Assembly: GCA_030830105.1 (NCBI GenBank)
Contig: JAURNP010000151.1
Coordinates: forward strand, 1-39,256
Direction of reading: 5' to 3'
Source: Rhodothermales bacterium
Lineage (GTDB): Bacteria > Bacteroidota > Rhodothermia > Rhodothermales > UBA10348
Length of the DNA: 39,256 bases
The notes under the pieces are model-generated. The model ran no database searches, was not told the origin of the DNA, and saw nothing but the letters and a program-made list of their open reading frames with translations. Position 1 is the first letter of the stretch. Every line of letters starts with the position of its first letter. A program made the position numbers and the translations under genes. Shown here piece by piece: positions 20,001 to 27,450 of the stretch.

Positions 20001-20505
20001 CCAGCGCCACACGTTCAACGTGTCTCTGGACTATCGTCTTGGTGAGGGAGAAGGTCCGACTCTTGGCGGAACCAACCTGTTCGAAAACTTTGGTGTTAAC
20101 GTGCTCATGAACGCTCGTTCAGGCCAGCCTTACACACCTCAGGTCGAGCCATTCAGCCAGATCGAGTCCAAAGCTCCGGTACCAGCCGGTGGCGTGAACT
20201 CAGCCCGTATGCCTTGGAGCAGCCGTATTGACCTTCGCGTCGATCGCAAGTTTGCCGTAGGCGAACGCTCCACGCTGTCTGCATTCCTGTGGGTCCAGAA
20301 CCTGCTTGATCAGGTCAACCAGCAGGGTACATGGGACTACACGGGTCTCCCAGATGATGATGGCTTCCTGGCAACGTCCGGTGGTCAGCAGTTCCTGAGT
20401 TCCAGTGTGCCTGTTGCAGAGACGATTTATCGTCACCGCAACCGCCAGCTGGGCAACTTCGGAATCCCACGTTTGACACGAATCGGTGTTCGTCTTGACT
20501 TCTGA
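17089..20505 (+). CDS. TonB-dependent outer-membrane receptor with N-terminal carboxypeptidase-regulatory-like domain
   Basis: Signal peptide; GKISGVVTDADTGDTIPGAQVVVVGTTLGAITDVDGNYFIIGVPVGEHDVEARFVGYQ; plug-like LNVRGGRGSEVTYYIDGVKV and RYGDAMSGIISITTKSG; C-terminal aromatic residue (LTRIGVRLDF). Confidence 0.9.
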   Translation: MLRKWGMIVLMLLATPALVLAQNTGKISGVVTDADTGDTIPGAQVVVVGTTLGAITDVDGNYFIIGVPVGEHDVEARFVGYQAQTISGVQISSGYTAELNFSLREGVELGEIIVEYERPLIQKDAVGVPKIVDAEEIVNLPVRGAAAVASIQAGVVSEEGSGTLNVRGGRGSEVTYYIDGVKVVGTAALPQSAVQEQEMIIGNISARYGDAMSGIISITTKSGSPNFFGSVEGVTSESLDDFGYNLASLAIGGPLLGESVNFFFAAEYLDQADSGPRAAGQLRVSDATLDALRTAPTSLMAMDGDGNQVLIPVPASLGEATMPVDRFGDIAVGADNTITASDGTVINVPAGVVASSIQPDMVLSSDYLPESAFSVDKAKRQNNYNRLALNGNLNFNVMDNIRMRVGARYVTSENQGMSTFAVFSPEDASVSTNRDMQFFTTWTHYLSNSTFYQLQFDYTDRTGDGCDERFDCSIQSALYQGDISQDAWATTRGYKNLSFTSVEVPYTDDHGTPGDPSDDTQEVATVNAPTYSYRWQDGRFPTSETAARMIFTAGGNGPNGYSEFHNSQVRFQATATTQVGLHQLEFGGEFEQQTRRNYGISGYSLHRFVDDTSTDPYSPGPEGVSNENLDEAVTSFDQLSWEQLEGVTGYTGYNFRGSEADTENLDAYVNDIGGDEAYNVAPHKPIYYGGYLQDKIEFRDIVLNAGVRIDVFDNNTRTLFDRYSRLPLERISDVGGTHPSTIGSDFVPYYNGGNIQGYRDRDGNWYDNSGNQVPGGDILLTGAKPVSKSGKVTEESFVDYEPQVTIMPRIGVSFPVTDQALFFARYGSVAQRPSSNSFTSLDGMSRSTGRISNNALEPERTTEYEIGFRQRLTTRSALTLSGFFRQIENLIQLDDLREAFPQGYSTYGNKDFGTVKGFELDFDLRRTNNVAAKVNYTMSFAAGTGSNASSTSLIVWIDETPPNFISPLDFDQRHTFNVSLDYRLGEGEGPTLGGTNLFENFGVNVLMNARSGQPYTPQVEPFSQIESKAPVPAGGVNSARMPWSSRIDLRVDRKFAVGERSTLSAFLWVQNLLDQVNQQGTWDYTGLPDDDGFLATSGGQQFLSSSVPVAETIYRHRNRQLGNFGIPRLTRIGVRLDF

Positions 20506-20525
20506 TTGAACTGATTGTGGCTAGT

Positions 20526-20553
20526 TCGGGGGCGAACTTCGGTTCGCCCCCGA
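20526..20553 (+). terminator. 12-bp stem with TTCG tetraloop
   Basis: TCGGGGGCGAAC-TTCG-GTTCGCCCCCGA, 20 nt after the receptor stop. Confidence 0.7.
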
Positions 20554-20611
20554 TAAGTGCTACAATCGCTTCCTAGGAATTCAAGCAGTTGTTATAGACA
20601 GAAATGCACGG

Positions 20612-23600
20612 ATGACTATGCACTACATAAGAAAAATCAGTCTACTACTCGCGGTCCTCGCCGTAGGCCTGATGAGCGCTCCGGCGACTCAGGCCCAGAG
20701 CGTTGGATCGTGTGAGCAGGCCATTGGTGAAGCCTATTTGGACATCAACAATGTGCGTGCTCGTATTCTCAATAACGGAAACCTGTTCTGGCGCGGTAGC
20801 CCGCATGTTTACAACATCCCTAAGGGCGGCCCGTCGAACGCAATCTTCGCATCCGGTATCTGGATGGGTGGTCAGGTAAATGGCCAGCTTCGTCTTGCCG
20901 GTTCTACTTACGGTCCTTACGAGTTCTGGGCTGGTCCACTGAACGACGACGGTACGGCTCCTGCCGACTGTTCCGTTTATGACCGAGTCTACAAGGTCTC
21001 GAAGGAAGACGTCGTTGGGTATGAAGGAAGTGGCCTGGCCACTCCTGACCTCGCTGACTGGCCAACTGGTCTCGGCGCGCCTACTCTCGATGCCAATGGC
21101 GAGATGATTGATCTCACCGACCAGCCGCTTGCAAGCCGTATTGACCGTAAGGTCAACCTCGGAGCCGGCGAGCGTCCAGCTATTCTGGGTGACCAGATGC
21201 TATGGTGGATCATGAACGATCGTGGTAACCAGCACACGCGCACCGATACGCCTCCAATGGGCGTTGAAGTTCACGGTACAGCATTTGCCTTCAACACGGC
21301 AGGTGCTATTGGTAACACGACGTTCTACAAGTACCGCATCATGTACAAAGGTTCGGTACCACTGGAAAACACCTACATGGGTCTTTTCTCAGATCCGGAT
21401 CTCGGAAACTATCAGGATGACTACGTAGGCTCTGACACTACGCTCGGTCTCGGTTTTGTTTACAACTCCGATAACGATGACGAAGGTGGTGAAGGCTACG
21501 GTGATGCTCCTCCAGCTTCCGGTTATGACTTCTTCCAGGGTCCTCTCGTTAGTGACAACGGCATCGATGATGATGGCGATGGCGAAATCGACGAGGACAA
21601 TGAGCGTCTGAAAATGACCGCCTTCGCGTTTTACAACAACGGTGGTGGTGTTCAGGGTGACCCAGGTAACGGTGCCGACATGTACAACTACATGAAGGGA
21701 CGCTGGAAAGATGGGCAGCGCTTTACGCTTGGTGGAAACGGACTCGGATTCTCGAATATTCCGACGTCATTCATGTTTCCTGGCAACCCTCCTGAGTTCT
21801 GGTCAGAGTTTGACTCTGACGGACAGGGTTCGGCGATTGCACCGGCTGACCGTCGTTTTGTTATGGCCACTGGTCCGTTCACGGTGAAGCCGAATGATGA
21901 GCAGGTGCTCGTTTTCGGTATCGTGACGAGCTTTGGTGATGACAACCTCGATTCAGTTCAGAAGATGAAGTCCGATGACGCCCTTGCACAGGCCGTCTTC
22001 GACATCAACTTCGAGCTGCCGTCACCACCCGCTGGCCCTCGGGTCACGACCACGGTTGACAACGGTTCTGTTCTTATCGAGTGGGGATACAACCCATCTG
22101 ATAACAACTATCTGAACAGCTACTCCGTTATCGATCCGCTGCTCTCCGACGATGTTACTGACAACGACTACATTTTCGAAGGCTACAACGTGTTCTCGTA
22201 CGCGAACAGCTCAGATCAGGAAGGCAAACTCCTTGCTGTGTATGACGTTGAAAACGGTATAACTCGTGTGATCGAAGGAACGGATCTGACGTTCATCACA
22301 GCTGATGGAACGGACGCTGGTGTCCAGACCTTCCACAAAGTGAATGGTCTGACGAACTACACGGACTACGAGTTTGGTGTGCAGGCATATGCCTACAACG
22401 CTACCTCCGGTCAGAAAGTGTATGCCGGTCCGATCACGCGTTTCTCCGTAACGCCTCAGATTTCTGAGACCATCGTAAGCGAGGATGCTGTAACCGCAGC
22501 CGCTTCTGCTGACGTTGATCTCGAAGCTGAAGGATCAACAGAAAACGTTGGTAACGGTAGCGTTTCGGCTTCTATCGTTAACCCGCATGCTGTCACGGGA
22601 GATAACTACTCGGTTGAGTTCTACTCGATCGAAGTTGAGGACGGTCACAAGCGCGCTGATGAAGATGCGCATGAGATCAACAACCCAGCTCCGACAGCAG
22701 CCAAGTCTGCGTCAGCCGATGTGACCGTATATGACGTCAAGAATGGCGCAGGATCGATCGTCTTCAATGGCACAGATGCTTACGCCTCCACGCACAGTGT
22801 TCCGATCGGTAACAACGTGCTGTCATTTGACGGTGTCTCTCTGAACGTTCTCGGTCCAGAGCCTGGCTTCACCAACTTCAGTGTTGTTGCCAACGCTAAC
22901 GGTCCGCTTGCAACGCCTGTAGGAGCCGCTGCTGACTGGTACGGATTCCCAGGCCTCGGTCGTCCTTCTGCTGATCAGCAGGTGGGCGGCGGCGCATGGA
23001 TGATCCAGGCCGGTGGCGGTACGGGTCCTTATGAGCAGTTCTTGTCACGTTGGGCACGTAACGGCCCGATTTACGGAGCTTACGACTACGAGGTCCGCTT
23101 CACAGGTCTCGGTACCGGCAACACGGGTCTGAACTACTGGGGCGACGGTGCAGTCATCGATGTTCCTTTCCAGCTTTGGAACGTAGGTATCGGAACGTTT
23201 GACGATCCTTCTGACGACGTCCGTCTCTGTGCTCTCCTTCTGGATAATGATGGAAACGGTGTATGGAATCTGAACGCAGTTGACCACCCGGTCTCCGGCG
23301 CATCAAATGATCCATACACAGATTGGATCTACTGGTACGAGTGTGACTATGCTGCGGAAGTCGCTAACGGCTACGATTTAGCCACCACAGGTGCAGCTCC
23401 ATTCTCTCGTACGGTATTTGTGAACTGGAACGGTGGTGACGTCTCTGACGGCACCCTAGATGCAGTTGACTGTTCTGCTGGCGAATGTATGCCAGAAGAC
23501 GGTACGGTATTCCGCATCGAAACAACGAAGCCTAACCAGCCAGGGGACATGTTCTCCATGTCAACGGATGGTCTTGGCTCACGTGCACGTACGGAAGCAG

Positions 23601-23926
23601 AAAACCGTGACGCAGTCGATGACATCGGCATCACTCCGAACCCATACAAAGGCGCTTCATCCTATGAAGTTAGCCAGCTTGTTGATCAGGTTCGTTTCAC
23701 GAACATGCCTAACCAGGCAACCATTCGCATCTTCACCGTGGCAGGTACGCTCGTTCGTACGCTCGAGAAGAACAGTGCAAGCGCAAGCTTCCCCTGGGAT
23801 CTCACCACGGAAGAAGGACTCCCCGTCGCCAGTGGTATGTATATCATCCACGTCGATTCAGAGTGGGGCGAGAAGGTTCTCAAGTTTGGTGTGGTCAAGA
23901 AGCGTATTCAGCTCAATACTTGGTAA
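20612..23926 (+). CDS. Large secreted/surface protein with T9SS-like C-terminal sorting domain
   Basis: Signal peptide; acidic Ca-binding-like DNGIDDDGDGEIDEDNE; fibronectin-like segment; C-terminus ITPNPYKGASSYEVSQLVDQVRFTNMPNQATIRIFTVAGTLVRTLEKNSASASFPWDLTTEEGLPVASGMYIIHVDSEWGEKVLKFGVVKK resembles T9SS type A/FlgD-Ig-like domains. Confidence 0.75.
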   Translation: MTMHYIRKISLLLAVLAVGLMSAPATQAQSVGSCEQAIGEAYLDINNVRARILNNGNLFWRGSPHVYNIPKGGPSNAIFASGIWMGGQVNGQLRLAGSTYGPYEFWAGPLNDDGTAPADCSVYDRVYKVSKEDVVGYEGSGLATPDLADWPTGLGAPTLDANGEMIDLTDQPLASRIDRKVNLGAGERPAILGDQMLWWIMNDRGNQHTRTDTPPMGVEVHGTAFAFNTAGAIGNTTFYKYRIMYKGSVPLENTYMGLFSDPDLGNYQDDYVGSDTTLGLGFVYNSDNDDEGGEGYGDAPPASGYDFFQGPLVSDNGIDDDGDGEIDEDNERLKMTAFAFYNNGGGVQGDPGNGADMYNYMKGRWKDGQRFTLGGNGLGFSNIPTSFMFPGNPPEFWSEFDSDGQGSAIAPADRRFVMATGPFTVKPNDEQVLVFGIVTSFGDDNLDSVQKMKSDDALAQAVFDINFELPSPPAGPRVTTTVDNGSVLIEWGYNPSDNNYLNSYSVIDPLLSDDVTDNDYIFEGYNVFSYANSSDQEGKLLAVYDVENGITRVIEGTDLTFITADGTDAGVQTFHKVNGLTNYTDYEFGVQAYAYNATSGQKVYAGPITRFSVTPQISETIVSEDAVTAAASADVDLEAEGSTENVGNGSVSASIVNPHAVTGDNYSVEFYSIEVEDGHKRADEDAHEINNPAPTAAKSASADVTVYDVKNGAGSIVFNGTDAYASTHSVPIGNNVLSFDGVSLNVLGPEPGFTNFSVVANANGPLATPVGAAADWYGFPGLGRPSADQQVGGGAWMIQAGGGTGPYEQFLSRWARNGPIYGAYDYEVRFTGLGTGNTGLNYWGDGAVIDVPFQLWNVGIGTFDDPSDDVRLCALLLDNDGNGVWNLNAVDHPVSGASNDPYTDWIYWYECDYAAEVANGYDLATTGAAPFSRTVFVNWNGGDVSDGTLDAVDCSAGECMPEDGTVFRIETTKPNQPGDMFSMSTDGLGSRARTEAENRDAVDDIGITPNPYKGASSYEVSQLVDQVRFTNMPNQATIRIFTVAGTLVRTLEKNSASASFPWDLTTEEGLPVASGMYIIHVDSEWGEKVLKFGVVKKRIQLNTW

Positions 23927-23941
23927 TTGATCAGGACGGAA

Positions 23942-23966
23942 GGTCCCGGCCTCCTCGGCCGGGACC
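23942..23966 (+). terminator. 10-bp GC-rich hairpin
   Basis: GGTCCCGGCC-TCCTC-GGCCGGGACC, just after the stop of the secreted protein. Confidence 0.65.
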
Positions 23967-24025
23967 GGATCGTCCGCTGAATACCTATGATGACAAACTT
24001 GATTATTACAAGGAGGAAATTGGAT

Positions 24026-25069
24026 ATGAACAAGCTGTCCAGAATTTTTCTGAACGCATTCTTGGTCGTGGCTATGCTCGGCATGAGTGCGCTGGACGCG
24101 AATGCTGGAGATGACCGTCGTCGTGGTACGGCTGGCGCCTCCCAGCTGCTAGTGCCGGTTACGGCACGTAGCGCTTCGCTTGGCGCTTCGATGACGAGTG
24201 GTCTTTCTGGTCTTAACGGCCTGGAAGCACTCATCTCGAACCCCGCCGGTCTGGCCACGAACCAGGGAACTGCGGCTCTCTTCAGCCGCATGGATTACGT
24301 TGCCGACATCGGTGTCAACTACTTCGGTGTTGCACAGAGCTTCGGTAATAACAACATCGCATTCCATGTTAACTCATGGGACTTCGGTGACATTCCTGTA
24401 CAGACGGAGCTGTCGCCTGAGATCACCTCGGTGACATACACTGCGTCTTTCATCACGGCCGGACTTACGTACGCTCGTGCCTTTACCGATCGTATCTCTG
24501 CTGGTGCCACCTTCAAGGTGGTCTCAGAGAACATTGACGATCTCTCAGCCTCAGCCGTTGCTGTCGATATGGGTATGACCTATGTCGTTGGTGAGACGGG
24601 TTTGCGTCTGGGCGTTGCGCTCAAAAATATCGGTACCGACATGCAGTATTCGGGTGTTGGTCTCACGCAGCAGGTTCGGCTCCCAAGCCAGCCTGGCAAC
24701 GCGACGAACAACGCTCTCGTCTTCGAGAGCGAAGGCGTATCGCTGCCATCGCTCCTCAACTTTGGTGTCGCTTACACGCGCCAGATGTCTGAAGGCGCAG
24801 TCGTGACGGTACTGGGTAACTTCCGTTCGAACTCGTTCGATCAGGATCAGTACTCAGGCGGTGTTGAGCTCGGTCTGTTTGACATGGTCTACCTGCGTGG
24901 TGGCATGGACATTATTGGAGACAATGATCTGTCCTTCTTCACGGGTACCAACTTTGGTGCTGGTGTAGACCTGGATCTGTCAGGCACTCGCCTGCAGGTT
25001 GACTACGCCTTGCGTTCAACCGACTACTTCAGCAATGTCTCTATGATTACAGCCGCTATCGATCTGTAG
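24026..25069 (+). CDS. PorV/PorQ-family outer-membrane beta-barrel protein (ORF extends to 23987; ATG 24026 with AGGAGG upstream preferred)
   Basis: Signal peptide; ARSASLGASMTSGLSGLNGLEALISNPAGLATNQGTAALFSRMDYVADIGVNYFGVAQSFG; typical PorV/UPF0164-like N-terminus. Confidence 0.75.
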   Translation: MNKLSRIFLNAFLVVAMLGMSALDANAGDDRRRGTAGASQLLVPVTARSASLGASMTSGLSGLNGLEALISNPAGLATNQGTAALFSRMDYVADIGVNYFGVAQSFGNNNIAFHVNSWDFGDIPVQTELSPEITSVTYTASFITAGLTYARAFTDRISAGATFKVVSENIDDLSASAVAVDMGMTYVVGETGLRLGVALKNIGTDMQYSGVGLTQQVRLPSQPGNATNNALVFESEGVSLPSLLNFGVAYTRQMSEGAVVTVLGNFRSNSFDQDQYSGGVELGLFDMVYLRGGMDIIGDNDLSFFTGTNFGAGVDLDLSGTRLQVDYALRSTDYFSNVSMITAAIDL

Positions 25070-25117
25070 ATCGATAACAGAAAGCTGTAATCGGCCGACA
25101 GTTGCCGATTAAGCACT

Positions 25118-25162
25118 GCGGGGTGGATCTTGCGATCAGTGATCGCATAAGATCCACCCCGC
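25118..25162 (+). terminator. 14-bp stem terminator with nested inner palindrome, followed by TTTGTATTT
   Basis: GCGGGGTGGATCTT ... AAGATCCACCCCGC, inner GCGATCA-G-TGATCGC. Confidence 0.8.
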
Positions 25163-25246
25163 TTTGTATTTGGCGGATTTGGTAATGCTCATGCAATCCC
25201 AGATCCGGTAGCCTTCCCGAAAGCTTTTCACACAGAGCACTTTTCC

Positions 25247-27418
25247 ATGTCTCGAACGCTGCTGGCTCTTGGCTTCGCTTTACTTCCTTTGGCTATAGCC
25301 TTGGGATGCTCAACGGGCGAAGTTGAAACCTCATCTGCAACTGCCTCGCCAGAGATCGTCTTCAGTAATCTGGGCTCGACCTCAGAATATGTTGGCGATA
25401 CTGTTTGCTTTGATTGTCACGAGGATCAGTATCAGGGCTTTTATGAGCATGGAATGGCAAACTCCATGTATCTCCTGACCAAGGACAATGCTGTTGAGGC
25501 ATTTGGTAGTGAGATTGTTGTCGATTCAACAACGGGGTTGCACTATGAAATGGTTGAGGCAGACTCCGGATACATCCAGATAGAATTCCTGCTGGATGAG
25601 AGGGGAGAACGTACTCATGAACTGGCAAGGACCATGAAATGGGTTGTCGGCTCGGGGACGACGGCGAGAACGTATTTGGCTGAGCAGGATGGGTGGTTCT
25701 ATGAGATGCCCGTGACTTGGTATACGCAACAAGGGCGCTGGGATTTTAGTCCGGGGTATCGGGTCGCCAACAAACGGTTCAATCGTAAAATTGCTGACCG
25801 CTGCGTTGTGTGTCACAACAGCTATCCGGAGCCGGTAGAACAGACCAACGGAATGTTTACCGAAATGCCAACCGGGATTGGTTGCGAGCGGTGCCATGGG
25901 CCCGGCTCAGATCATGTAGAAGCTCGATTGGTGTCGGATCCACCTGAAGGCCAGCCCGATGTGACCATCGTCAATCCCGCTCATCTTTCGTTGGATCTGA
26001 GACTGGACGTTTGCCAGCAATGTCATCTCAACGGAACCGTTTCCCTGCTTCGTGATGACGAGGATCCCTATTCGTACCGGCCTTCACAACCTCTGGAGGA
26101 ATATGTAGCCTTGTACACGGGCCTTGAATTCATTGAAGGGGAGGGGGAAGGTATATCGGTCATCTCCCACGCGGACCGTATGAAGCAGAGTGCCTGTTAT
26201 ACCGAAACTTTGGACACCCTGAGACCGCTAGAATGCACTACCTGTCACGATCCCCATGAAGGGTTCAGGGACCAAGGAGATGCCTATTTCAATGTCACCT
26301 GTATGAGTTGTCATGTAGGTGAAGATTTGAGCTCCATTGATGCAGGCCAGCCATTGGCGGTGCATACTACGTCGGCTAATTGTGTTGAATGCCACATGCC
26401 GCCAACTGACTTGATTGAGGCTCCTCATTCGGCATTTACAGACCATTACATTCGAGTGGTGGACCAGGATGAGCTCGAGCCAGAAAAGTCCACTGAGACG
26501 GACGCCTTGATGGCTCACTTCAATCGAGATCGTATCAAGAACCCCGAAGCCCGACTGTATGAGGGAATGGCTTATATCACCCGTGGTTACCAGGGAGGGG
26601 ATATTGAGTATCTCAATCAGGGAGTCGACATTCTTGATGAGGTTTTTGAGAGTGGACATCAGTTCAGCGAGGCTGTTTACCTGCATGGATATGCACTGCT
26701 GATCCTCAAGCGATTCGACGAGGCTATCCCGTCATTAGAGGAGTCGGTTCGTTTGGAACCGAACAAAGCAGAACGACTGAATGCGTTGGCTCAGGCCTAT
26801 GAATATGCCGGTGATCGTGACCCGGTCCGAATTGAGCGCTTGTATCGTGAAGCCCTTCGTGTGCAGCCTAAACTGGCGGATATCCGGCTTAATCTGGGAC
26901 GGTTTCTGCAGTCCAGAGGAAGGATAGATGACGCCAGAGGACAGTACCGCCAGGTCGTTGAAGACGAATCCTGGAATGCCCTCGGGTACTATAACCTGGG
27001 GACCTTGGCGCTATTGGAAGGGAATCTGGAAGAGGCTGAGGAGCAACTTGGTCAATCGCTGACGTTGGACCCGCTTTCCGGCGCTACGTTGACAAACCTG
27101 GGGCTGGTTCATTTGCAAAAAAACAAGATTGCTGAAGCCCGCAGATTGCTGGAGACAGCTGTCGAACGTGATCCGGAGCTTCCAGAGGCCCTCGATAATC
27201 TTGGTTCGTTGTACCTCAATCTTGAGGTAGAAGAAGAGGCTGTTACCTATCTGAAGCGTGCCACGGAGGTCCGGCCATACGCAGCCGGAATACACGCCAA
27301 ATTGGCCCTTGCATACTTCCGGTTGGAGCGCTATTCCGAGGCGCAGCGGAGTGCACAACAAGCCTTGGCCATCGATCCGAATGAATCCCTGGCACAGCAG
27401 ATTATGCTGGCCCTTTGA
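25247..27418 (+). CDS. Multiheme c-type cytochrome lipoprotein with C-terminal TPR repeats
   Basis: Lipobox-like ...AIALGCSTG; seven CxxCH motifs (CFDCH, CVVCH, CERCH, CQQCH, CTTCH, CMSCH, CVECH); C-terminal tandem TPRs (ALGYYNLGTLALLEGNLEEAEEQLGQSLTLDPLSGATLTNLGLVHLQ...). Confidence 0.88.
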   Translation: MSRTLLALGFALLPLAIALGCSTGEVETSSATASPEIVFSNLGSTSEYVGDTVCFDCHEDQYQGFYEHGMANSMYLLTKDNAVEAFGSEIVVDSTTGLHYEMVEADSGYIQIEFLLDERGERTHELARTMKWVVGSGTTARTYLAEQDGWFYEMPVTWYTQQGRWDFSPGYRVANKRFNRKIADRCVVCHNSYPEPVEQTNGMFTEMPTGIGCERCHGPGSDHVEARLVSDPPEGQPDVTIVNPAHLSLDLRLDVCQQCHLNGTVSLLRDDEDPYSYRPSQPLEEYVALYTGLEFIEGEGEGISVISHADRMKQSACYTETLDTLRPLECTTCHDPHEGFRDQGDAYFNVTCMSCHVGEDLSSIDAGQPLAVHTTSANCVECHMPPTDLIEAPHSAFTDHYIRVVDQDELEPEKSTETDALMAHFNRDRIKNPEARLYEGMAYITRGYQGGDIEYLNQGVDILDEVFESGHQFSEAVYLHGYALLILKRFDEAIPSLEESVRLEPNKAERLNALAQAYEYAGDRDPVRIERLYREALRVQPKLADIRLNLGRFLQSRGRIDDARGQYRQVVEDESWNALGYYNLGTLALLEGNLEEAEEQLGQSLTLDPLSGATLTNLGLVHLQKNKIAEARRLLETAVERDPELPEALDNLGSLYLNLEVEEEAVTYLKRATEVRPYAAGIHAKLALAYFRLERYSEAQRSAQQALAIDPNESLAQQIMLAL

Positions 27419-27419
27419 C

Positions 27420-27436
27420 GCTGCCTGACTGGCAGC
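27420..27436. terminator. Hairpin between convergent genes
   Basis: GCTGCC-TGACT-GGCAGC in the ~32-bp gap between the cytochrome and ASPIC/UnbV stops. Confidence 0.5.
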
Positions 27437-27450
27437 ACTGATTGCGCCAG

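Noticed and set aside
17125-25069. Many alternative-frame and antisense ORFs within the receptor, secreted protein and PorV-like genes
   Set aside because: Shadow ORFs caused by biased codon usage; the main frames have signal peptides and domain matches.
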